From Nymphaea colorata (taxonomy: Eukaryota; Streptophyta; Magnoliopsida; Nymphaeales; Nymphaeaceae): DNA of 64,000 nt. The stretch lies in the NCBI RefSeq assembly GCF_008831285.2, contig NC_045151.1, positions 4,833,544-4,897,543 on the forward strand. Reading direction: 5' to 3'. The translations under genes and the position numbers were made by a program. Numbering within the stretch: the stretch's first letter is position 1; each line of letters begins with the position of its first letter. This document shows positions 11,525 through 23,080 of the stretch, in pieces. A model generated the notes under the pieces. That model saw only the letters and a list, made by a program, of their open reading frames with translations, was not told the origin of the DNA and ran no database searches.

Positions 11525-11817
11525 TGTTGAAGTGTGGAGCTTGATTCATACTTAATAGGCTTCCTTAATTTTGTAAAAGCATTTATGTACTTCTATGTTA
11601 TGTAGGATTTGCCTAATCACCATGTTTATGAGGGAGAGAAGATTTCTGTGGATTCTTGATTCTTTTGTGGTAGCGAAAAAAGCTCTTTGCGGCGGCTGTA
11701 GGGATAGAAGAACCTTGTCTCCAAACCACATAAAATCCTTGTGTCTTTTTTTCTTCCTCTTCATCAGTTTCTTCTCTTGGTGTTGTGAGGTACAGAGAGT
11801 GGGTCTCGTTCCTAATA
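11525..11817 (+). repeat. 3' LTR of the Copia element
   Basis: 293 bp, the mate of 8942-9224. It is followed at once by the ATCCT target duplication. Divergence from the 5' LTR is moderate, so the insertion is old. Confidence 0.88.
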
Positions 11818-11822
11818 ATCCT

Positions 11823-12406
11823 TGCTTACATCATTGCTTTTCTCACTATCCTTTAAAATTACCTTCTAGCCCTCACTTCCCCTTCCCAATAAATAGTACT
11901 CAATCCCCCTCTCTTCCTGATTCAATCCACACTTCTCGCTCTCTCCCCCCACCACTTTGCTCCAACTCTCACTCGCCCCATCTTCCACCTCTTCTTTTGT
12001 CGTTCATTCTCTCCTAAGCCATTGCCATTCTCCACCAGCTCTGCCAACTTGCTTCAAGCTCCGCCAAGCCTCCAACTAGTTGCCTCCAACTTCAAGGCTT
12101 CAATTTGCTCCTTAGATAAATCATCTTTTCACCATGTATGCTTTAACTTCTTGTGTTAGATAATTTATTTAATGTGTATTTGATTTAGTCATTTTTGTGA
12201 AAACAACATTGAAGCCTTAAGCATGTAATGTTATGTCTTCTACCTTATTAGTTCATGTTTTAAGTTTCAAATCAGGATATGATCTTGCTTATGGAGTTTG
12301 ATAACATTTTAACCATTTTGGTGAAGCCCTTAATCATGTTTGACTATTGCATTTGACTTCCCTAAAATCTAGCTTAACTAAGCCAAGCTAGCTTAAGTGA
12401 ACTTGA
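11823..12406. other. Intergenic, no gene seen
   Basis: A pyrimidine-rich stretch (11870-12010) grades into AT-rich DNA. The overlapping 140-residue frame at 11595-12017 crosses an LTR boundary and is not a gene. Confidence 0.6.
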
Positions 12407-14670
12407 TGTAACATCCCTTATGGTAGGTATGTTTAAAATTAGTTTCTTCATTTCTTAATACGACTTTTATGATTTGTATGTGTGGGTATGCCACTTTCTA
12501 GCAGCTTGGAGTTATCATATGAACTTAACATGATTTGTAAAGTTCGTTGTCAGCTCTCCAATGATAGTAAGTGAAACTATGATAAAGCATAACAAAGAGC
12601 CATTCTGTTGAAGTCTGAGTTCTTTAGAAATTCTTGAAAACCTGCATGCAATTTTGGAAAACTAATGAACTGCTAAAATGAAATTATTGAGCACAGTTAA
12701 GGAATTTAGCTATAAGACAACTAAATGATTAGTATTTTATTAATCAAATGATTAGCATTACTAAGTAAGATTAAGAAGTTAATGATGGTTTAATCAATGA
12801 GTAACCTTAATAAATTAGGTATTAGCTTTAATTACATAATTAACCACGAATGATATTACTAATTACTTTCATTCTTAAGTGAAAGGTTCTGAAAAAAATT
12901 AGGTTTTTTAAAGGGTTAATTTCTTTTTTTTTGGGGGGGGGAGTGAAATGTACTATCTCCTCCTCAACATTGTGTGAGAGAGAAAGAGAGAGAGAACAAA
13001 AGAGGAAAAAAAGAGGGAATGAGTGATGAAGAAGAGAAGGGAGGAGAAAGAGAAGCCACCATCACAGCTAGGAAGGTCGCCCAGTGAAGTTGTGGGTGTC
13101 CAACATAGACCAAAACCAAGTAAAACACAAGTATAGCGTTCCTCAATGGTTTTATGATTGAAAATTTGCATTTTGATTAAATTCGGGCTGTAGTATGTAT
13201 TCTTTCATGCAAATGCTAGGATTGGTGTCTATTTTTTATCCCAAGGCATAACTTGTATCCATGGCATAACTGATATCAGTTTGAAAGCTGATTCGGAATT
13301 GCCTTTTATCCCAAGGCATAACTTGTATCCATGTGCTTTATATTAGCATGGAGTTCGCTCTCAGAAATATAGTCATCCCTACCCGCTCACGTCAATCCCA
13401 TGAGCCTCTTATCTCATAGGATCCCAGTATAGGAGCAAGTCAAAAGAAAAGTACATATCAGGTTTAGGGATAATCAGGCTCAAACTGATGACTTCCACCA
13501 CGTCAATGACACTCTACCTCCAAGCCCTTAGTTTTCCCTAGGCACCCCTAGGATCAGTTTGGTGTAGTTTTTATGCCAAATTTTATGATTGAAGCATATT
13601 TATTTTGCTCTGTACAATTACATATTTAATTTTGGGACAAACGATTCAATTTGGCCATTTTTACGAAATCCTAGACCCTAGTTTTCTACAAAGGCCTTTT
13701 TGGAACCAATTTGATATGTAATGGAGCACATCATCATGACTTCCTTAACATTTTCGGCTAAAGAGCTTGGATGGATTTCATTTTACCAGTAGAAATTGGT
13801 CATGGTTGATCCCTTGCCCTAATTGGCTAGTGATGGTTGGCATGGCCTCGCCATGCCTAGCTTGGCTCGGCCACGGCTTAGAAGTAGCAGGTTTGAATTA
13901 TTTTACTTATTGGTATGCATACTCATGCATACTTGAAATATGTCTAAGTTTTGCATGCTACTACAAGTGAAGTGTGCATTTTGACTTTTGTGTTGTCACT
14001 TGTGAGTTAACAGATATAGGCAAATGGGCAACCTTATGTGAGCATTGATCATGTTGATGAATGCACTTCAGTCAGGAGGCCTTTTGTCAATAGGCGTTGT
14101 GTTATTTCCCCCTGATGTTGATGGAAACTGCGTTTTTCATTTTTCTATGACCTACAAACCGTTATTTGATCATAGCATACACTAATAGAATGAAATGACT
14201 TTTCATGAGCACTAATAACATTGCACACACGTCTATTAGCCTTTCTAGACGATTACACCCACAGATGTATGACGTGAGGATCTCGGAAACCATGACAGTG
14301 TTACGCATGTGAGTATACCTCTTCAAGAGGTGTTGTATTATGACTAGGGTGCCAACAGACTACTGGTGTGGGACTAGTTCTTGCGTGGATCTGATTTCAA
14401 GTTTGTGAATTATATTACATGATATTATATGATAATTGTATTATTTACTTGATAGTGTATTTTATTGAATATTGGGATATGAGCCAGGTGACATGTGGAT
14501 ATTGCGTTGTGAGCTTGAGCACAAGATAGACATACTGTAATAGTCAAAGGCCAGTTTTGCAATGAATGAGCTTTACCGATTGGATGGCAGTTGAGGCCAT
14601 TGTAAACTTTACTATGCATTGTAGGACAAGACACGACAAACTTAGAGTTCATGTTTGACACTTTGACATT
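12407..14670 (+). repeat. 5' LTR of a Tekay-like Ty3/gypsy element
   Basis: It begins TGTAACATCCCTTATGG, the usual start of Tekay/Del-clade LTRs. It aligns with 31088-31243 and 43383-44810, sharing ATGCCACT followed by GGAGTTATCAT, a GA-rich box near 12970-13050, and CCAGTGAAGTTGTGGGTGTC. The right end is set by a degenerate initiator-Met primer site (TGTTATCAGG) at 14671. A length of about 2.26 kb suits the clade. The end point is approximate. Confidence 0.75.
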
Positions 14671-14843
14671 TGTTATCAGGTACTCAATTGGCAAAAGGGC
14701 AGTGTTTCTTGATCCTGATTTCTGAGAATTGTGATTTATGCCGTTCTTTACCATATTTTTTATTGTGGACGCAATTTTTATATATTCAGTATATATATAT
14801 ATATATATATTTGTATAGATACAATGTTCATATATATATATAT

Positions 14844-14922
<79 letters not shown>

Positions 14923-14959
14923 CATACATACATACATATATATATATACACATATATAC

Positions 14960-15023
<64 letters not shown>

Positions 15024-15085
15024 GAACATGTGTGTGTGTGTGTGTTTTTTTTTTGTTTGACCATTATAGTACATAAATGTCACAT
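14671..15085 (+). other. Start of Tekay internal region with microsatellite
   Basis: It opens with the primer-site-like TGTTATCAGG, and most of it is the (TA)n/(CATA)n/(TG)n tract. It ends where the LARD-type element inserts. CACAT at 15081-15085 would be that element's left target site. Confidence 0.5.
14789..15044. repeat. Compound microsatellite (TA)n-(CATA)n-(TG)n
   Basis: Long TA runs are separated by ACACAC and (CATA)n blocks and end in (TG)8. Long reading frames of Tyr-Ile repeats on both strands are artefacts of this tract. Confidence 0.95.
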
Positions 15086-16053
15086 TGTTATCACCCTAAA
15101 TTTAAAAAAAAAACTATATTTTATTTTCTCCCAAACAAAATTTTCAGTTATTTGGATTTAAATTTTAGACCCTAATCCCAATCCTAGACTCAAAAAAAAT
15201 TTGTGACTATTCGATCCAAAATGAATCTCTAAACCCATCCAAATCAGATCCAAAACCCAAGTCTAGATCCAAAATCAAGCATTTTAAAATCAAAATCCAA
15301 AGATGAGATAAAAAAGACAAACTTTGATGCCATGAGCGCCCTGCTGGCATGCACAGACTTTCTATTTGTTTTATGTTTCGTTCTCACGCCAAAAATGTGT
15401 TTTTAAGTTTAAACCACTTAGTAGAACACATCAGCAACCAATTGAACCCAATTTGGATCTAAAACGAGCCCGAACTAATTCAAAACAGAGTCGACTTCAT
15501 TTGCAACAAAATCAATTTTACCCCTTTTAAATATATATTTAAAAAATGATTTTATGTTCTTTTTATTATTTTTATTCTTTGAACGACCCCCGAGAGGCTG
15601 CGGAGACGAAATCCACCCCTTATTGGTCCATACGAGACAATAAGGGGGTGTTTCACCCCCTTTATGAGAACTCGAAGTGGCAGGGCCGTGTCGGTGTGCT
15701 GGCGCGTGCCACATGCTTGTGAATGATTTCCTCAGGCAGCAACGCACCGTGCGCTGCTGCGCACTAACACATGCAGAACACTACTTGCTATGTGCTGTGC
15801 AGTGCACCAGGCGCTATTGCATAGAGACCCCCCATTTGCATGTTAAAACTGTCCTTTGTTTTGGCCTGGTTGGGTGGGCATCAGCCCTGCCCACACCCTA
15901 AAGGGGTGTTTGCAGGGTTAGTGGCCAGTTCCACTTAGTCAAAGTCCATTTAAAAAATAAAAATAAAAATTATTTATAAATAATTAAAATTCGTATGAAA
16001 ATCTTGTTAAATTAAAAAAAAATCAAATTTTGAGTTTTTGCTTCAGAACTGTC

Positions 16054-16061
16054 TATAAATA
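16054..16061 (+). promoter_or_regulatory. TATA box of LARD-type LTR promoter
   Basis: TATAAATA lies in the context CTATAAATACTCCCACAATC, which is typical of plant LTR promoters. The sister LTR has the same TATAAATA at 27732-27739 with a near-identical surrounding 400 bp. Confidence 0.7.
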
Positions 16062-17074
16062 CTCCCACAATCCTCCCTCTTGGACATGAGCTAGCCCTTG
16101 GGGAACTTTTAATGTTTTTTCACTTAAAGTTTTAGAGCTTTTTCTCTCTTCTTCTCTTCTTGTCTTCTTCTTCTTCTCCGACCTTGATCGCAAGCTTCTC
16201 CATGCTCAAACTCTTCAAGGGAGCACGAAGAGATCTCTTGGGGGAATATCCTCATAATCTTGGAGTTTCATCCTAGGCAACCCTAGGATCATTCAAGGGA
16301 AGAGGTTTATTTTTAATATCATCCATATTCAATGTATGTAGTTCTCCTCTTGTTTTCATTTTTCTCATTTTCTCTTTCCACATCCCCATGGCCATGCAAA
16401 AATGCTCAAATGATTTTCTATCAAGAATAGAGAGCTACATCTTGAGTGCACCGGGAGTATGAGCAAAGCGAAATAAATTTCATTTCTTCAATTATTTAAA
16501 AAAATATGCTCGTTATATTGCTTTACTCGTCATTTATGCTTGAAATGATACTCATGCATGATATAGTAATTTTGCCTAATTAATAAGCAAATGCATGGTG
16601 AGAATGAATGTTTGGGTTAGGATCTTTTCATTTTTATGATGATTTTGAGGTTGAGATTTGTCCAACTTGAGAAAGTCATTCACGAATATGTACATGTTAA
16701 AATGTATTTTTATATCATTCTCACGTTTAGTTTCTTTCTTAATCACCTGATTAAGAACCCCAATGAGAACTTTATAACATTGCTTCATTTTCTTCCATAC
16801 GCAATGGTGGAAGAAATATATTCTCTTGTAACAAACAATCATGATTTTACATTAATATATAAAATATTTGAAATTATGTTTTTCAAAAACAAATAACCCT
16901 TTTTAATGAGGCATTGGAGACTTAGCCTAAGCTAGTCAGATATTTTCAAGTTATTTCTTGATTTTAATTATCATGAAGACATACACGTATATACAAGTTA
17001 TATACATATATGTGCACATAATTATCTCTTTTCCTCTCTCTTTTTATGATTTAACACATTCTTTTACAAATTTT

Positions 17075-17075
<1 letters not shown>

Positions 17076-17139
<64 letters not shown>
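17076..17139. repeat. (CATA)n-(TA)n microsatellite
   Basis: It lies inside the LARD LTR. A smaller TA run follows at 17294-17310. Confidence 0.95.
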
Positions 17140-17141
<2 letters not shown>

Positions 17142-17768
17142 TTCTCTCTCTCTCTAGACACTTCTTTTCTCTAAAAATCTCTTTTTCTCTAAAATCTCTA
17201 TCTTCCTCTTTGTTTCTAAAATCTTCTTTTCTCTCTCCATTCGATTTGATACTTTCTTTTCATAAAGCTTTTATATACGTGTTGTGCGTGTGTGTATATA
17301 TATATATATACATATCTTTTAAAAACTTTTATTTTGCAATTTTATAAAATCTATTTTTCTCTCTCTATCTCTCACTGTTCCTCTCATATTAACCGAATTA
17401 GAGCAAAACCTCAAGTCTACTTCAAGTTTTAAGAGAACACCAAAGTGATTTACAAAACTGATCTTCAAAGGTTTCTAAATGATATTTATAAAGATTTCTC
17501 AATTTAAAATTTTTAAAATCAATATGTTTTACACTCTCAAATGATTCTTCAAAACTTTTTGAAAATCTTCAAACGTCAAATCTTCAACATTTTTCTCAAA
17601 CACTACAGCGCATTTAGAATGAAAATGATGTTTAAGCCAAAACAAAATGCATCAATAATAAACATAGCCCTTGGATTGTTTATCCCCAATAAAGGTGCCA
17701 GGAACGGTCAATCCTCGTACTGATGGGCGAGTCCCTCCAAAAACCAAATATGTTTGCAGATGCAAACA

Positions 17769-18605
17769 AATGGCGATCGTGATGAGACCCGTTATCGTTT
17801 GGCTATGATTATGATTGATGCATTTCCACAAACTTGAACACCTGATATATTGCCGATGATAAAGCATGTTCCCTTTTTTGGCTTTGACCCCATCGGCATT
17901 TTATTATAATTTTTTATGATTGTGTTTGTTTTCTTGCATATAAGACTAATTGAGGAGGATCAATCATGTTCACCTAGATTTATGATCAACTACAACATTC
18001 CTTAATTTAAGACTTGATTGAAAACAATGTTGGTTCTTCTAATTATTTTTATCTTCTAAAACATTGCATTAAAGACAACCAATTTTGCAAGTTTGCTCAT
18101 ATTTCAAAAACTTCCAATACTTATTTGTCTCGGTCATCATATTGTCGAGGCTTGGTCTTAGGCGGTAGCACAAGACTAAGTCTTACAACTGGACCACTCA
18201 TTGGGCGGGAATGTTCTCTCGTTAGTATCATGAGTGGTAACTTGTGATATATCGACGAGTGTCCAAGAAGAAGTTGATAAACCTTACCCTTAGTTGCCAA
18301 ATGACAGAGTCTATGCTTGTACTAAGCCTATTGGCTAAAGTATATTGGCATATCTTATATGGAATAATCATAACTGATCAAACCAAACTCAATTAGAGTC
18401 TTATGCTCTTTTTCCAAATATATACATGATAAATGTGATTTTAGAAAATGTTGGATGTTTATGAATGTGTGTCTTCCAGATGCTTTTTGATCAATTTAAT
18501 AATTTTACATCTCATCTTATTCATTTAAATCAATGTCTTCTTCGATCATCTCTACGTAGTCTTCAACATGACTATGTCATAAGCTCACACTTTAAACCTA
18601 CTGTC
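17769..18605 (+). other. LARD internal region, left part
   Basis: It holds the primer-site-like segment and then AT-rich sequence without a supported reading frame. It is interrupted at 18606-18608 by the TAA target of the Harbinger element. Confidence 0.55.
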
Positions 18606-18949
18606 TAAGAGGTCGTTTGATTGCTGTCCGTTGGGACAGGACAGACAGGACGTCCTGTCCATTACACTATTGTCCTGTCCTCTTGGACAATGGTGTTCCT
18701 TGTCCCCCGTTTGATGACTTTAGGTACAGAACACAATGTTCCTTTTGTCCGGCGTTTGTTTTGTGTGTGTTTGTTCTGTTCGTCATGTCTGCCGTTTGTT
18801 CGCATAATAAACAAAATTAATTACAATTATGAAAGATAAAATAAGAATTTGTCTGCAATATGTTTTATTTATGCCAATCTAATGTAAATTGGGATATGTC
18901 AATGGATCCAGATTTGTAAATTTCTCTCATTCTCTTCTCTCTCTCTCTT

Positions 18950-18951
<2 letters not shown>

Positions 18952-19001
<50 letters not shown>

Positions 19002-19012
19002 TACATATATAC

Positions 19013-19064
<52 letters not shown>

Positions 19065-19183
19065 AGAGAGAGAGAGATAGAGAGAGATGATCAATTCAAA
19101 AAGATTGTTCTGTCAGAGCTTGCCATGAAAGTTAATTCAAAGAAAGTTCACTCGAACAGTTTCATATATATGTATATATATAT

Positions 19184-19222
<39 letters not shown>
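18952..19222. repeat. TA microsatellites with an 85-bp duplication
   Basis: TA-rich tracts lie at 18952-19061 and 19165-19222. Each is followed by GA-rich sequence and then the same block of about 85 bp (about 19075-19161 and 19246-19330), which ends AAAGTTCACTCGAACAGTTTC. The two blocks differ at one or two positions, so the duplication is young compared with the rest of the element. Confidence 0.85.
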
Positions 19223-19224
19223 GA

Positions 19225-19255
<31 letters not shown>

Positions 19256-19566
19256 GATCAATTCAAAAAGACTGTTCTGTCAGAGCTTGCCATGAAAGTT
19301 AATTCAAAGAAAGTTCACTCGAACAGTTTCCCAATTCTATGCTTAAGCTATAGAACTGAATACAATGATCTGCTGAGACTTGAACGAAGTCATGCCCTTT
19401 TTACAAGAATCCAGAGTATAAGGCACAATACAAAAGCACGCGTTACACAATTTTTGTTAGTTTATCACCAAATTTTCACTAAGATTCCATACGAACTGCA
19501 TTCAAAAGAAAAAATAAAGAACATAGTATTTTTCAGTTCTGACAATTCGTAGAAGGGTTGACTGTT

Positions 19567-19788
19567 TCAATTGGAGACACAAAAACACATATCCATGAAT
19601 TTTTCCATCATAGAAGGGTTGACTGTTCCAAATGCTTCCATCATTTTTTGTTCAACCACCTTCATAGCTGTTTCTTTTAGTCCACCTGATGTCCGCATTC
19701 CTGGAATCTTAGCTTGCTCTAACATCATGTCAAATAAAAACTGCACTTGCTCTTCATCCCACTGTAATTTGTCATGGTGGCTACTCAT
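19567..19788 (-). CDS. Myb/SANT-like DNA-binding domain fragment of the Harbinger element
   Basis: A 73-residue frame starts MSSHHDKLQWDEEQVQFLFD and continues MMLEQAKIPGMRTSGGLKE. This is the first part of the Myb/SANT-like domain (W-x2-E/D..F...ML-E....G.R) found in the PIF/Harbinger accessory protein and in related domesticated plant proteins. The second half of the domain (normally W..I...F....G) is weak here. The frame ends after about 73 residues, so it is either an exon or truncated. In these elements the Myb-like protein helps the transposase bind the element ends. Its ends-to-middle position and minus orientation fit the GC-rich leader at the right end. Confidence 0.6.
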   Translation of the reverse strand: MSSHHDKLQWDEEQVQFLFDMMLEQAKIPGMRTSGGLKETAMKVVEQKMMEAFGTVNPSMMEKFMDMCFCVSN

Positions 19789-21372
19789 CTAAGTTTAACA
19801 AATAGAAGAATAAGAGATCAAGCAATTTAGTTACATGAAATAAGTTTAAACAATTGACTTGTGTGAATAAACAAATATATAACAATAATATAAAAAACAA
19901 AAGTTAAACATAACTCTTCATGTATTCTTAAAAAACATATGTTCTATAAGAAAGAGATAGACATCGTATTTAGGTTGTCTTCGTTTTGCATGAGAGAGAG
20001 ACAGAGAAAGATATTATGCTTCTACAAATAAAGATATTTGAGCTTAAACATGGACAATCCTTGCAACTGGTTTAAGATCCTATGCTGCACACTACCATCG
20101 CTGTATAAGAATGTAGTCCTTTTGTTTAACATGTAAAATATCTGCTAATTGGGATATATCTCATTCTCTGGCTAACCTAATCTCTGCATAGCATTGTAAA
20201 AAAAACAAAAACTGTCTCGTGAAGATCTCTAATTTTAACTGCCAACATTAAAAGAAAAATATAATAAAATAAAACATAGAAGAATAATGTGGCATAGATG
20301 TGCTGCCCAAGAACCAATTATTTAACCATTAAGCTTATGAAAGACTTTCCAAACAAAACATGATAAACACGTACACATGAAAGAAGAAAAAATCAGAGCA
20401 AAAGGGCACGGCTCCTAGGAATCATCTGGTTTTGCACCAGAGGAGGAATCCCAAGCTGCTTCTCCTCTCAAGTAACTAGACTGCTTAATGCATATGCCCT
20501 TCATCTTACACTGACATGAGTGACAAGAAAAAGTTTTACCCAAGTCCACATAACTCAAAAATGGAACCGAACTGAAGATTGATCAATAGAACTTCAAGGA
20601 ATCTCTCAGAGACAAACATCTCAATACACACAATCTCTCTCTTTCTCATGATTGAGCAGTGGAAAGAACAGCGGAGCGACCAAATGTTTTTGGTGAAACA
20701 TGTCACAGAATCTAGAGCTGGCAAAAGAGGGCATTGTTGCTTTTTTAAGAGTTATGCGGAAGGCCATTGTTGCTTTTTTTTTATCAGTAAGGGCAAAGCC
20801 CATACTAGAAATTGTTTATTATGTTAGTGGAAAACTCATAGTTTCAAATTGTTTATTATTCTTTTTTTGTTTTAGCTTTTTGAGTTCCTGAGAGTTTCTT
20901 ATTGAAGCAAAAATTTTGAAACCTTTTCCAGAAGCCTTCCTGAGAAGAATATTCATTACTATGATATGTTCTTGAAAGAAACTATTACTGCAACATGGCT
21001 GACACAGAGAAATCCAACAAGAACAATCCTCAGCACCTGCACAGGCCAAAAAATCGGCCGTTGATACTATGCCTAGACCTCTGTCAACTTGGAGTGGCCT
21101 GCCTATACAAGTTCAAAAAGATGAAGCTGCCAATAAGCCTCTATAAGCTAAAACCATGACATTCCTTTCAATCAAGCCAGCTGGTTGGACAGAGCATGCA
21201 TATAAACATCTACATCAACACATGGCTCAGAAAAGGCCTCCTTTTTTGAAGAAAGAAATATTAGATTGGGTAGAGTTGCATAGAGGACTTGACTGCACAC
21301 TTGTCTCCCATTTCTCGCTATTAAGTGTAACAAGATTTAAGAGTTAATATCTAACATTATGATATAACAAAC

Positions 21373-21650
21373 AGATGAATCATGTTCCATAGAGAGAGAA
21401 AGAGCATGTGGCTTTTGAGAAATCTGACTAAATCAGGCCCTCTCATCTGTCCTTGAGCTCCTCTTCGAAGTTTGACAGTTTGTTGCGGATGTGTCTAATA
21501 TCATGAGAACCAACAAATGAATCATATTCCATAGAGAGGGAGAGCCTGTGGCTTTTGAAAAGCCTGACTAAATCAGGCCCTCTCATCTGTCCTTGAGCTC
21601 CTGTTCAAATTTTGACAGTTGGTCACGGATGGATGGCAAGAACAACCTAA
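21373..21650. repeat. Tandem duplication of about 140 bp in the Harbinger element
   Basis: Copies at about 21373-21500 and 21513-21640 both run from ATTCCATAGAGAG through CTGACTAAATCAGGCCCTCT to TTTGACAGTT. On the minus strand each copy ends a similar reading frame at the same stop (21443-21445 and 21583-21585). Confidence 0.8.
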
Positions 21651-21755
21651 CATCCTTCAATATTCTTAACATGTTTAGCACCATCTGATCCTGTATCAGA
21701 TAGATCATGAAATGCTGCAGAGCTAATACCCTAAAAAACATTTGTGCCCTTTTCG
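21583..21755 (-). CDS. Putative 3'-terminal exon of a Harbinger-borne gene
   Basis: After a minus-strand acceptor-like TTTTTTAG, a frame reads VLALQHFMIYLIQDQMVLNM and ends IRDQLSKFEQELKDR, then stop. The upstream duplicate ends IRNKLSNFEEELKDR, then stop. Differences between the two copies are mostly conservative, as expected for coding sequence. I do not recognise the family. It could be the C-terminus of the Myb-like or another accessory protein. Confidence 0.35.
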
Positions 21756-22279
21756 GCCCCCATGCTGACGGGAAACAGACCTAAGCAGCCTACAAAAATT
21801 GCCGTTCAAATTGATCGCCTTACCCAACCTACGACAAACTGTGAGGCAAGGGAGAATACAATCAATTTTTTCTGCGACAAACTCATTATAGACCAGCTCT
21901 TAAAAGAAACGGAGTTGCGAGGCAGTATTTGCTGAATTCCTACAACCAGCGGCAGGAACCAACTGCCATTTTGATCGACTCGATTTTTCCAGATTAGAGA
22001 GTCCAAAGACGATCCACCATTAGCATAAATGGTTTAAGTTTTTAAAAACAAAAGAAGAAAAGCCTAGCCACAGGGCCAATAAGATAAAACCTCCGCATTA
22101 CAGTGTAGGGCATCAAAATAATTACAATTCAGAAAAGGATTTAGGATACATAAAAACCAAATCGCATACACTCCCAAAATATACATATATTGAAACGAAG
22201 AAAAACATTCAATGGTCATAAAACTTAATCGAGGGAGAAATCGCTGTTTTTGCACATTCAAAGTTTACTGATTTAGTAA

Positions 22280-22940
22280 ATGGAGAAGGAGCCGCAAGAC
22301 AGGGACATACCTGTGGAACGGGCAGGGCGAGGGGCAGCTTCCTCAGGGGGAGCAAAGGAGGTGCGGCGACAGTTCCTAGGGTGGAGCAGAGGACTCTGAG
22401 ACGTCAACTAGAGGAGGACGATTGCTAAGGCAGAGCAGATGAGTCTGCGACGTTGAGAAGAGGAGGTGTGACGACGATGCTCAGGGGCCGCTGCAAATGC
22501 TCTCCTCTTTCTGAAGATAGAAAATTCATCTGATTAGGGCACCCAAATCCGGCAGAGAGGGGAAGGGCGATGGGCAGGTAGGGGAAGTGAAGATTAACAA
22601 AAACAAAAAAGAAGGAAACACTCACCTATTTCTGTTCGACGAAAGGCAGCATGGGGGCCGAAAAGGGCTAGGGCAGCTTGACGGTGAAGGGCTGGGGCAG
22701 CTTGACGGTGAAGACGGGGGCAGAGACGGAGGAGAAAGGCAGCACGGGGGCGAGAAGGAGGAGAAGGAGAGAAAGACAATGGGGATAGGCGCAGAGATGA
22801 GGAGAAAGGCAGTTCAGGGCTGAGATGGAGGAGAAGAGAAAGGCAACAGGTCGAGGGCTGAAGGTCGGGGCTCATGGTCGTCGGGCGGAGGAGGAAGTGT
22901 TCTGTCTCATCCGTTCCGAGGGTAAGCTCGGAACGGAAGG
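22280..22940 (-). promoter_or_regulatory. GC-rich purine-biased leader/promoter zone of the Harbinger element
   Basis: This is the only long GC-rich island of the element, with GGCAGCTTGACGGTGAAG duplicated around 22670-22715. Proline-rich frames on the minus strand have no domain. A perfect 22-bp inverted repeat links 22647-22668 with 21746-21767. Its promoter role is inferred from position. Confidence 0.3.
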
Positions 22941-23080
22941 GGACAGGAAATCTATTTATACTTGTGTCTAGCTGTTCATTGTGTCCAGCCTGTCCAGTGG
23001 ACAGCGTTTGACGAAAAATTTAGTAGACAGGACACGCCTGTCCTGTTCTGGGTGTCCTGTAGCCATCAAACGATCTCTAA

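Larger units (their letters stand above)
8942..11817 (+). mobile_element. Copia LTR retrotransposon, internally deleted, with target duplication
   Basis: Similar LTRs at 8942-9224 and 11525-11817 begin TGTTGGAGTGTGGAGC and TGTTGAAGTGTGGAGC. The first ends in CTAACA and the second in CTAATA. The element is bounded by a perfect 5-bp duplication, ATCCT, at 8937-8941 and 11818-11822. A degenerate initiator-tRNA-Met primer site (TATATTAGAGGCCA) follows the 5' LTR. Order inside: gag, zinc knuckle, protease, integrase, then the very end of RNase H. The element is about 2.9 kb, where complete Copia elements run near 5 kb, and the reverse transcriptase is missing. Confidence 0.9.
15086..17768 (+). repeat. 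5' LTR of a large non-coding LTR element (LARD-like)
   Basis: It starts TGTTATCACCCTAAATTT and ends GATGCAAACA, giving 2683 bp. The boundaries are set by a solo LTR of the same family (25553-27609), whose ends match and which has target duplications, and by a second LTR start at 24676. It contains a TATA box (16054-16061), a pyrimidine-rich leader, and a donor-like GTATGT at 16334 kept in the other copy at 28022. A primer-site-like TGGCGATCGTGATGAGAC follows at 17771. Short frames such as 17541-17723 recur in the solo LTR but resemble no known protein. Confidence 0.75.
18609..23077. mobile_element. PIF/Harbinger-type DNA transposon, 4.47 kb
   Basis: The left end GAGGTCGTTTGATTGCT and the complement of the right end, GAGATCGTTTGATGGCT, match at 15 of 17 bases. 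Both are flanked by TAA (18606-18608 and 23078-23080). Subterminal GGACAGGAC/GTCCTGTCC words crowd both ends and probably bind transposase. Inside, on the minus strand, is a Myb/SANT-like frame typical of the family's second protein. A GC-rich leader-like zone (22280-22940) suggests transcription from the right end toward the left. No DDE transposase frame was found, so the element is non-autonomous or decayed. Confidence 0.8.

Noticed and set aside
14425-15161. Long Tyr/Ile/Cys-repeat frames on both strands (up to 182 residues)
   Set aside because: They translate the (TA)n/(CATA)n microsatellite and its flanks.
15475-15901. Frames across the GC-rich part of the LARD LTR
   Set aside because: They are not preserved in the second LTR copy (25269-25514).
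17541-17723. 60-residue frame shared with 25908-25639 (minus)
   Set aside because: It is similar only because both are LTR copies. The frame lies inside the LTR and has no family.
22594-22875. Ser/Pro-rich 93-residue minus-strand frame
   Set aside because: Low-complexity translation of the GA-rich leader zone of the Harbinger element, with no domain.
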